From NCBI RefSeq assembly GCF_003444775.1, contig NZ_CP021082.1:310001-374000 (forward strand): a stretch of DNA of 64,000 nt. Direction: 5' to 3'. Made by a program: the position numbers and the translations under genes. The notes beneath the pieces were generated by a model that saw nothing but the letters and a program-made list of their open reading frames with translations, was not told where the DNA came from and ran no database searches. Each line of letters opens with the position of its first letter. The stretch's first letter is position 1. The DNA is from Deinococcus ficus. GTDB lineage: Bacteria; Deinococcota; Deinococci; Deinococcales; Deinococcaceae. Shown piece by piece: positions 49,093 through 55,893 of this stretch.

Positions 49093-50325
49093 ATGAACAG
49101 TCTGCTGTGGCGCGGCGAGTTCGCGCGGTTGTGGTGGGGGGGCCTGATCAACGCGATCGGCACCTGGATGACAGGCGCGGCCCTGCCCGTCTACGTGTAC
49201 ACGACCACGGAGTCCGTGCCGGCCGCGGGCGCGATGGCGCTGGCCGCCACGCTGCCGGGCGTGCTGCTGGGCTCCAGTGCCGGCGTGATCGCCGACCGGT
49301 TCGACCGGCGCGCGGTGCTGGTCGTCACGAACCTGCTGGCGGCCCTGAGTCTGCTGCCGCTGCTGTTCGTGGGGACTCAGGGGTTGTGGGTGGTGTACCT
49401 CTCGGCGGTCCTCAAGGCGCTGGTGACGCTCCCGACCGGCCCGGCGCGCTCGGCGCTGCTGCCGGCGCTGGTGCCCGAAGCGCAGCTCGCGCAGGCCAAC
49501 GCCCTGAACGCGCTGAACAACAACCTCGCACGGCTCGTCGGGCCGGCCCTGGGCGGCCTGATCTTCGCGGCGGCCGACCTGTCCAGCGTGGTCGTGCTGG
49601 ACCTCGTGACCTACCTGGTGGCGGCCGCCTTCATCGCCTCCCTGACGCCGCATCCCGTTGCGGCCGGACCGCGCGAGGCGGTCCGCGCCGCCCTCACGGC
49701 CGGCTGGCGGGCGGTCCGGGTGTCGCCGGCCCTGCTGACCCTGGTGCTGTACCTGGCGGTCACGTCGATCGGCGAGGGGGTGTTCGGGGTGCTGCTCGCG
49801 CCGTTCGTGACGCACGTGCTCGGCGGGGACGCCCTCGCGTTCGGCTGGGTGCTGAGCGCGCAGGCGATCGGCGGGGTGGTGGGGGGCGCCCTGGTCGCCC
49901 GGCACGCCGGGCGCGTCGCGCCGCTGCGGCTGTGGGTGTTCGGCGCGGCCGGGCTGGGCCTGGCGGACCTGGCGATCTTCCTGTACCCGCTGGCGTGGCC
50001 GGGGGTCGGGCCGGCGCTGGCGCTGATGGTGCTGGCCGGGGTGCCGGCCAGCGCGGCCGGGGCGGGCTGGATGACGCTGGCGCAGCACTTCACGGACGAC
50101 GCGGTGCGTGGCCGGGTGTTCGGGCTGGCGGGGCAGCTGTCCGGCGTGGGGTTGCTGCTGGGCCTGGGGCTCGCCACGCTGGCGGGGCAGGCGGCGCCGA
50201 TCACCGCGCTGCTGTGCGTGCACAGCGCGCTGCTGATGCTGGGCGGCCTGGGCGCGTGGGTGGTGTGGCGGTCCCGGCAGCTCGACCGCCTGCCGGCGGG
50301 CGCGGCGCCCGCCACGGCGGCCTGA
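49093..50325 (+). CDS. MFS transporter (MFS_3 type), partner of regulator 48361-49062
   Basis: The protein (410 aa) resembles the exporter at 26979: MNSLLWRGEFARLWWGGLINAIGTWMTGAALPVYVY start, GVIADRFDRRAVLVVT in loop 2-3, LPALVPEAQLAQANALNALNNNLARLVGPALGG (split) in the helix 4-5 region, and DDAVRGRVFGLAGQLSG. Twelve helices are expected. Substrate unknown; such proteins export antibiotics or siderophores. It is controlled most likely by the divergent regulator. Confidence 0.87.
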   Translation: MNSLLWRGEFARLWWGGLINAIGTWMTGAALPVYVYTTTESVPAAGAMALAATLPGVLLGSSAGVIADRFDRRAVLVVTNLLAALSLLPLLFVGTQGLWVVYLSAVLKALVTLPTGPARSALLPALVPEAQLAQANALNALNNNLARLVGPALGGLIFAAADLSSVVVLDLVTYLVAAAFIASLTPHPVAAGPREAVRAALTAGWRAVRVSPALLTLVLYLAVTSIGEGVFGVLLAPFVTHVLGGDALAFGWVLSAQAIGGVVGGALVARHAGRVAPLRLWVFGAAGLGLADLAIFLYPLAWPGVGPALALMVLAGVPASAAGAGWMTLAQHFTDDAVRGRVFGLAGQLSGVGLLLGLGLATLAGQAAPITALLCVHSALLMLGGLGAWVVWRSRQLDRLPAGAAPATAA

Positions 50326-50407
50326 CGCCTCCTGGCCCGGCGCTCTCACCAAGGCACCCACATTCCGTCACATCCAGAATTCATTTATGGGTTAAGCTGT
50401 GGGCAGA

Positions 50408-50851
50408 ATGACGCTGCGAATCGCGCTGGTCGACGACAACCCCATGGACCGCCACCTCGCCGCCGAAGCCCTCGACGAGGTCTGCCCCGGCTGCGTGGCC
50501 GAAACGTTCGCCAGCGGACAGGCCCTGCTGCGCCACCTGCACGCCGCGCCGCTGCCCGACCTGCTGCTGCTCGACCTGAACATGCCCGGCCTCACCGGCC
50601 TGGACGTCCTCCAGGCCCTGAAGGCCGACCCGCGCCTGAGCCTGATGCCCGTGGTGGTCCTCACGACGTCCAGCGCCCCGTCGGACATCGAGCAGGCCTA
50701 CGCCCTGCACGCCAGCTCGTACCTCGTGAAGGCCGCCACGTTCACCGAGTTTCTGGGGCAGGTGGACGCGCTCATCCGTTACTGGACCCTCAACCGCACC
50801 GTGCCCGCACGGCCGGCGGAGTTCAGCCGAAGGTCTGCACGATCAGCGTGA
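50408..50851 (+). CDS. Single-domain response regulator (CheY/Rcp1-like)
   Basis: The protein (147 aa) consists only of a receiver domain with a short tail. It has the acidic pair in ALVDDNPMD, phosphoacceptor Asp56 in LLLLDLNMPG, the conserved Thr/Ser in VVLTTSSAP and Lys in SSYLVKAA. Such Rcp1-type regulators pass phosphate between kinases or to another protein. No kinase is adjacent; the nearest kinase-like gene is at 62061. TAAGCT (50393-50398) ends 9 nt before ATG 50408 and could be the -10 box of a very short leader. Confidence 0.87.
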   Translation: MTLRIALVDDNPMDRHLAAEALDEVCPGCVAETFASGQALLRHLHAAPLPDLLLLDLNMPGLTGLDVLQALKADPRLSLMPVVVLTTSSAPSDIEQAYALHASSYLVKAATFTEFLGQVDALIRYWTLNRTVPARPAEFSRRSARSA

Positions 50852-50915
50852 GCAGGCCGAGCCCGAGGACGCCCAGCAGGACATTGAACGTGAGTTCAAG
50901 CCAGTCCCGTTTCAT
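50823..50915 (-). CDS. 30-residue single-helix membrane protein
   Basis: A short gene opposite the 3' end of the response regulator. ATG 50915 is preceded by AAGGTGAGG with 4 nt spacing, one of the better ribosome-binding sites here. The product begins MKRDWLELTF, continues with one hydrophobic helix NVLLGVLGLGLLTLIVQ, and stops after TFG. Charge distribution (K, R, D, E in the first eight residues) suggests a membrane-inserted regulatory or accessory peptide. It overlaps the regulator gene by 29 bp. No homologue is known to me. Confidence 0.5.
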   Translation of the reverse strand: MKRDWLELTFNVLLGVLGLGLLTLIVQTFG

Positions 50916-50967
50916 GCCCTCACCTTAATGCCCGCCCGGACGCCGCGTTGCCTGATCTGTGGACCGC

Positions 50968-51867
50968 TCAGCCCGGCCCGTACTCCCGGGGCTGCGTGGA
51001 GATGGCCCGGCTGGCCACCTGTACCGCCTGGCACAGCGCCTCCGGCAGCGCCGCGCCCCGCAGGAGGTGGTGCAGGTACGCGGCGTTCCAGGTGTCGCCC
51101 GCCCCGACCGAGTCGATGACGTCCACCTCCGGCGCGGCCTGTCTCGTGACGCCCTGGCGGGTGCCGGCGATCACGCCCCGCGCGCCGCACTTGATCACCA
51201 CCGTGCCCTGAGGGTGCACGCCGTCCGTCAGCAGCGCCAGCGCCTCGTCCGGCCCGCCTGCGCCGGTCAGCTGCTGCGCCTCGAGCTCGTTGATCAGCAG
51301 GTGATGCACCTGCGGCAGCCAGGCCATCACCTCCGCGCGGACGTCCGCGGTGAATCCCTCGTCCGGCCACCCGAAGTCCAGGGCGACGGGGGTGCCCTGC
51401 CGCGCGAAATGCGCCAGGAGGGCCGGGTACTCCCGCCTCAGCCGCGGCGTCAGGAAGGCGCCGGCCAGCAGGACCAGGCGGGCAGCCGGCAGCCAGGGCC
51501 GGGCGGCCTCCCAGCTCAGCTCGCGCAGGTGCCCGAGGTGCGTCAGGAACGTCCGCTCCCCGTTGGGATGCGCGGCGGCGACCGTCAGGGAGGTGGGGCC
51601 GGGCGAGGCGATCCAGTGGACCGGCCCGGCCGGCGTGTGCGCCCGCAGCCACTGCCCGGCGAGGTCGTCCCCGACGGTGCTGACGGCCGCGAAGCGGGTG
51701 CCCAGCGCGGCGCACGCCAGGACGGCGTTCCCGGCGTTGCCGCCGACACGCCAGGTCAGCTGATCCACCAGTCGCTCGGTGCCCTCCTGCGGCCAGTGGT
51801 CCAGCGGCCCGAGAATCAGGTCGACGTTGATGTTGCCCAGGATCACCAGATCGGCGCTTCCGGTCAT
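50968..51867 (-). CDS. PfkB-family carbohydrate kinase
   Basis: The protein (299 aa) has the ribokinase fold: DLVILGNINVDLILGPLDHWP at the start, the sugar-binding glycine pair in WRVGGNAGNAVLACAALG, and the ATP/catalytic motif DVIDSVGAGDTWNAAYL near residue 255 with the catalytic aspartate. Relatives phosphorylate ribose, fructose, adenosine or deamino-keto-gluconate. As last gene of the ROK/lyase/PIG-L operon it probably phosphorylates the deacetylated sugar product. Its ATG overlaps the PIG-L stop by 4 bp. Confidence 0.86.
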   Translation of the reverse strand: MTGSADLVILGNINVDLILGPLDHWPQEGTERLVDQLTWRVGGNAGNAVLACAALGTRFAAVSTVGDDLAGQWLRAHTPAGPVHWIASPGPTSLTVAAAHPNGERTFLTHLGHLRELSWEAARPWLPAARLVLLAGAFLTPRLRREYPALLAHFARQGTPVALDFGWPDEGFTADVRAEVMAWLPQVHHLLINELEAQQLTGAGGPDEALALLTDGVHPQGTVVIKCGARGVIAGTRQGVTRQAAPEVDVIDSVGAGDTWNAAYLHHLLRGAALPEALCQAVQVASRAISTQPREYGPG

Positions 51868-52694
51868 GACGGCGGCCCCGGGAGCGGAAAGTCCACGCGC
51901 AGGCCCGCGAACAGGTCCGTGAGCGGGTACTCGGGAATCACCCCGCGCGACCCGCCGAGGCTGTAGGTCTCCGTGCTCAGCAGGGGCTGCAGCTGAGCCT
52001 CGCTGAGCGTGCCGAGCGTGCTGGCCGGCCCGGTCTGGCTGCGGTGCGCGAACAGCGCCGCGCGTTTCTGCCCGGCGTGCGCGCGCACGTCGAGCCGCGC
52101 GGCGATGGTGCAGTCGCACACCGCGAACACCTCCGGGGAGAGCCCGTCGAGCACGCCGAGGGCCTGACCGCTTTGCAGCGCGAGCATCTCCTCGCGCGTC
52201 TGAACGGTGTAGAAGAGCCGCTCGATCTTCACGCGCCGGAACCCGCTGCTGCTGAAAGCCGCGGTGGCCACGCGGTGCGCGACGAGGTGGTCCGGGTGGC
52301 CGTACATGCCGTGCGGGTCGAAGGTCAGCATGACCTGCGGCCGCACCTGCTCGATCACGGCCAGCAGCCGGGCTTCCATCTCCAGCGGGTCGGCGTTGAT
52401 GGTGGCGTCCGGATCGTGCCGCCGCAGCCGCTCACCGCGCCCGCTGTCGTGGTAGTCGAGGAAGATGGGCGGCCGGGCGCCCAGGATCCGGCAGGCGTGC
52501 TGAAGTTCCTGCTCGCGCTGCGTGGCCAGGCACTCGACCTGCAGGGCGGGGTCGGTATTGCGGCCCGCTTCTCCTCGCGTGAGGCACACCAGCGTGACCT
52601 CCGCACCCCGCGCGGCGTAGTGGGCGAGGGTGCCGCCGCAGCGCAGCGTCTCGTCGTCCGGGTGGGCGAAGACCGCCAGCAGGGAAGCGCGCAT
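51864..52694 (-). CDS. Cytoplasmic PIG-L (LmbE-like) N-deacetylase
   Basis: The 276-aa protein starts directly with the zinc site LLAVFAHPDDETLRCGGTLAHYAARGAEV (AHPDDE near residue 9), followed by CLTRGEAGRN and the third ligand in MYGHPDHLVAH near residue 140. There is no signal peptide. Known relatives remove N-acetyl groups from GlcNAc in mycothiol (MshB) or bacillithiol (BshB) precursors and other glycosides. It lies between CUT1 permeases and a PfkB kinase and is coupled to both by 1- and 4-bp overlaps, so it should act on an imported N-acetylated compound. Confidence 0.87.
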   Translation of the reverse strand: MRASLLAVFAHPDDETLRCGGTLAHYAARGAEVTLVCLTRGEAGRNTDPALQVECLATQREQELQHACRILGARPPIFLDYHDSGRGERLRRHDPDATINADPLEMEARLLAVIEQVRPQVMLTFDPHGMYGHPDHLVAHRVATAAFSSSGFRRVKIERLFYTVQTREEMLALQSGQALGVLDGLSPEVFAVCDCTIAARLDVRAHAGQKRAALFAHRSQTGPASTLGTLSEAQLQPLLSTETYSLGGSRGVIPEYPLTDLFAGLRVDFPLPGPPS

Positions 52695-53581
52695 CAGCCC
52701 TTCAGGCCGGTCATGACGATGCCGTCGATGATCTGCTTCTGGAAGAAGGCGAACACCAGGAGCACGGGAATCACGGCGAGGCTGCTGGCGGCCATGATCA
52801 GGCCCCAGTTGGTGCCGGCCTCGCCGTTGAACAGGGCCGTGCCGACCGGCAGCGTCCGGAACTCGGGTTTCTGGATGGCGATCAAGGGCCACAGGAAGGC
52901 GTTCCAGTTGCCCAGGAAGGTGAAGATCGCCAGGCTGGCCAGGGCGGGTTTCACGAGGGGCATGGCGATCGTCCAGAAGATGCCGAACTCGCCCATGCCG
53001 TCGATCCTCGCGGCTTCGAGCAGATCGGTGGGCAGCGACTCGAAGAACTGCTTCATCAGGAACACGCCGAACGCGCTGATCAGCCCGGGGAACATGATCG
53101 CCAGGTACGCGCCGGGCGTGGTGGCGGTCAGGTGCAGGTCGCTGATGCCGACGAACCAGGGAATGACGAGCATCTCCGTGGGAATCATCAGCGTGGAGAG
53201 GATCAGCAGGAAGATCAGGTTCTTGCCGGGAAAGTCGAACTTCGCGAGGGTGTACCCGACCAGGGAGTCGAAGAACAGCACGCTGGCGGTGGTCACCGCG
53301 GCGATCAGGAGGCTGTTGCCGAACCACACCAGGAATTTCGTGCGGGTGAGCACCTCAGTGTAGTTGGCCAGGGTGGGGTCCTGCGGGACGAAGTTCAGCT
53401 GGAAGATCTCCTGCACGCCCTTGAGGCTGGTCAGGACCATCCACGCGAACGGGAAGAGCGTCACGAACACGCCCAGCGTGAGCACGACGTACGCCAGGGC
53501 GGTCTTGAGGTTCGGGGCGCGGCGCACGCGCTCCGGCATGGTGCGGGGGGGCAGGAGGGTCTCGGTGAGGGGATCGGTCAT
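52694..53581 (-). CDS. CUT1 ABC permease (MalG type)
   Basis: The protein (295 aa) has six helices, a proline/arginine-rich N-terminus (LTETLLPPRTMPERVRR), and the EAA loop LEAARIDGMGEFGIFWTIAMPLVKPAL near residues 197-222. PTEMLVIPWFVGISDLHL precedes it. The ATG at 53581 overlaps the other permease by 4 bp. Its TGA overlaps the following ATG (TGATG). The ATP-binding subunit is missing from the cluster. Confidence 0.9.
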   Translation of the reverse strand: MTDPLTETLLPPRTMPERVRRAPNLKTALAYVVLTLGVFVTLFPFAWMVLTSLKGVQEIFQLNFVPQDPTLANYTEVLTRTKFLVWFGNSLLIAAVTTASVLFFDSLVGYTLAKFDFPGKNLIFLLILSTLMIPTEMLVIPWFVGISDLHLTATTPGAYLAIMFPGLISAFGVFLMKQFFESLPTDLLEAARIDGMGEFGIFWTIAMPLVKPALASLAIFTFLGNWNAFLWPLIAIQKPEFRTLPVGTALFNGEAGTNWGLIMAASSLAVIPVLLVFAFFQKQIIDGIVMTGLKG

Positions 53582-54507
53582 GCGTCGTACCGCCGGGTCA
53601 GGAATTTGAGCTGGATCACCGTGATCAGCAGGATGATGCCGAACAGGACCACCGTGATCGCGGAGGCGTACCCCATGGAAAAGCGGCCGAACGCCATCTG
53701 GTAGATGTACAGCGCGACCGTCAGGGTGCTGCCGAGCGGGCCGCCCTGGTCGGTGAAGTTCAGGTTCACCACCTGCGTGAACAGTTGCAGGTACGCGATC
53801 GTGCCGGTGACCACGCTGAAGACGATGGTGGGGTTCAAAAGCGGCCAGGTGATGCGCCGGAACGCCTGCCATCCGGTGGCGCCGTCGATCTCCGCGGCCT
53901 CGTAGTAGGTCCGGGGGATGGCGGCCAGGCCCGCCAGGAACAGCACCACCTGAAAGCCCAGGTTCTGCCACACGACCAGCGCGACCGTGGTCGGCAGCGC
54001 CTGGCGCGGGGACGTCAGGAATTCCTGCGGAGGCAGCCCGGCCAGGTCGAGCAGGGTGTTCACCGGGCCGAACTGCGGGCTGAACAGCCACTGCCACACC
54101 CAGGCGGCGGCGACGACCGGCGTGACGTACGGCGCGAAGTACACCGCCCGGTACAGGCCCCGCAGCGCCTGAATGCGCCCGAGCAGCAGGGCGATGACCA
54201 GGCCCAGCGCGATCTGCAGGGGCACGCCCAGCACGGTGTACAGCGCGGTGTTGCGCAGGGCCTGCCCGAACTTCGCGTCCTGCAGGAGCTGGCGGTAGTT
54301 GTCCAGGCCGACGAACGGCTGCTGCTCCTTGAGGATGTTCCAGTCGAACAGGCTCATGCGCAGGGCCAGGAAGGTGGGCAGGAAGCGCACGATCACGAAG
54401 AAGGCCAGGGGCAGCAGCAGGAACAGGTACGCGGTGCGGATCTGGTGCCGTTTCAGGCTGCTGCGGGCGGTGGGGCGCGGCAGGGTGCCGCGCGGCGTGT
54501 CAGTCAT
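53578..54507 (-). CDS. CUT1 ABC permease (MalF type)
   Basis: The protein (309 aa) has six membrane helices, starting IRTAYLFLLLPLAFFVIVRFLP. The EAA loop is YEAAEIDGATGWQAFRRITWPLLNPTI near residue 208-233. GCAGGAG stands 6-7 nt before ATG 54507. A hairpin lies between it and the binding-protein gene upstream. Confidence 0.9.
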   Translation of the reverse strand: MTDTPRGTLPRPTARSSLKRHQIRTAYLFLLLPLAFFVIVRFLPTFLALRMSLFDWNILKEQQPFVGLDNYRQLLQDAKFGQALRNTALYTVLGVPLQIALGLVIALLLGRIQALRGLYRAVYFAPYVTPVVAAAWVWQWLFSPQFGPVNTLLDLAGLPPQEFLTSPRQALPTTVALVVWQNLGFQVVLFLAGLAAIPRTYYEAAEIDGATGWQAFRRITWPLLNPTIVFSVVTGTIAYLQLFTQVVNLNFTDQGGPLGSTLTVALYIYQMAFGRFSMGYASAITVVLFGIILLITVIQLKFLTRRYDA

Positions 54508-54551
54508 GAAGCGCTCCTGCGGGAATGGCGGGGACACGAAAGGAAGAGGGA

Positions 54552-54566
54552 GGAGCCGGCGGCTCC
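54552..54566 (-). repeat. Intercistronic hairpin after the second binding-protein gene
   Basis: GGAGCC-GGC-GGCTCC, extendable on the minus strand to arms of GGGAGCC and GGCTCC with a mismatch, lies in the 100 bp between the binding protein and the first permease. It sits in the same position as the larger hairpin of the first CUT1 operon. Confidence 0.45.
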
Positions 54567-54607
54567 CGGTCCCCCTTCCCCCTCGGCGTGGAGCCGGCCG
54601 TCACGCG

Positions 54608-55849
54608 TTACTTGTAGTAGCTGTTGAGGATCTTCTGCTCGTCCGCGGCGATCTTCTTCATCGCGTCGGCCGGGCTCATGCCCTGCTTGAGCACGGAGTT
54701 GATGCCGTCCAGCCAGGCCTGGCGCTGCCCGGCCTCGTCGACGAACAGGGTGGAACTGGCGAACGGCAGGGCCTGCACGAAGGCGCCGTAGACGGGATCG
54801 GTGCGCAGGGCGGGGTCACCGACCAGTTTCTTGCTGGCAGGAATCTCACCCACCGCGCGCAGCCAGGTGTTCATGGTTTCCTCGGTGGTGAGGAACTTGA
54901 TGAACTTCACGGCGGCAGCGAGCTTGTCGCCCTTGGCGTTCTTGGTGATGCCGTTCACCCAGTACGAGCCGAAGTTGCCGCGGACGCTGCTGTTCTTGAA
55001 GGTGGGCAGCGGCACCACGCCCCAGTTGAATTTCGCGCCGCTCTTGATCGAAGCGATGGCGAAGGACCCGTCGATGATCATGCCGGCCTTCCCGGCGATG
55101 AAGGCGTCACGGTAGCCGTTGTTGCCGGGAAAGTAGTTCTGCGCCCCGATTTTGTGCTTGGTGAGGAGCTCGGTGTAGAACTTCATGGCGCTGACGCCCG
55201 CCTCGGTGTTGTAGTTCACCTTCTTGCCGCCGTCGGCGTAGGGCGTGCCCCCGTACTGCCGGATCAGCACCTCGCGGAGCATCTGCCAGTCCTGGCCGTC
55301 CGGAGAGATCCCGAAGCCGATCTGCGAGTAGCGGGGCGCGGTGCCCTTGGTCATCTTCTGCGCGGCAGTGATGAAGTCCTCCCACGTGCGCGGCACGGTC
55401 AGCACCTTGGAGGCCTTCATCATGTCCTTGTTGTAGAAGAGTGCCAGGGTGCGCACGCTGGTGGGCAGGGCGTAGTACTTCCCGCCGATCTTGCTGGTCT
55501 TGATCATGGGCACGAAGGTGCTCTCGATCCTGGCCGTGGGGAAGTCCTTTTCCGGCAGGGGCTGCAGGAAGCCGCCGCCCACGTACTGGGGCAGCCAGCC
55601 GTAGAAGAGGTTCACGACGTCGGGCCCCTGTCCGGCGGGCACGCTGGACGCCACTTTCTGGTTGTAGGCGTCGTAGGGGAAGGTCTCCTGCTTGATCTTG
55701 ATGTCCGGGTTCTGCGCTTCGAACTTCTTGATCAGGTCGTTCATGGTGCTGACCTTGCTGGCGAAATCGTACTGCCAGTAGGTGAGCGTGACCGGGGCGG
55801 CCGAGGCGGTGACGGTGAGGGCGGCCATCAGTGCGAGCAGTTTTTTCAT
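54608..55849 (-). CDS. CUT1 ABC sugar-binding protein
   Basis: The protein (413 aa) has a signal peptide (MKKLLALMAALTVTASAAPV) and a family-1 binding fold: LTYWQYDFASKVSTMNDLIKKFEAQNPDIKI, then SVPAGQGPDVVNLFYGWLPQYVGGGFLQPL and YALPTSVRTLALFYNKDMM, each split by short linkers. MIIDGSFAIASI and the aromatic residues in the C-lobe probably line the sugar site. AGGAG lies 6 nt before the ATG. It is encoded between the secreted PIG-L protein and the permeases, so its ligand may be a partly deacetylated product of that enzyme. Confidence 0.9.
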   Translation of the reverse strand: MKKLLALMAALTVTASAAPVTLTYWQYDFASKVSTMNDLIKKFEAQNPDIKIKQETFPYDAYNQKVASSVPAGQGPDVVNLFYGWLPQYVGGGFLQPLPEKDFPTARIESTFVPMIKTSKIGGKYYALPTSVRTLALFYNKDMMKASKVLTVPRTWEDFITAAQKMTKGTAPRYSQIGFGISPDGQDWQMLREVLIRQYGGTPYADGGKKVNYNTEAGVSAMKFYTELLTKHKIGAQNYFPGNNGYRDAFIAGKAGMIIDGSFAIASIKSGAKFNWGVVPLPTFKNSSVRGNFGSYWVNGITKNAKGDKLAAAVKFIKFLTTEETMNTWLRAVGEIPASKKLVGDPALRTDPVYGAFVQALPFASSTLFVDEAGQRQAWLDGINSVLKQGMSPADAMKKIAADEQKILNSYYK

Positions 55850-55893
55850 GGTGAACTCCTGTGGGGAGGGAAACTGGCGGGTGGAAGGTGAGC

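Noticed and set aside
50384..50400. TTTATGGGTTAAGC as a radiation/desiccation response motif before the response regulator
   Set aside because: Only the left TTATG half matches; the right half does not fit the palindrome, so it is better explained as a -10 region.
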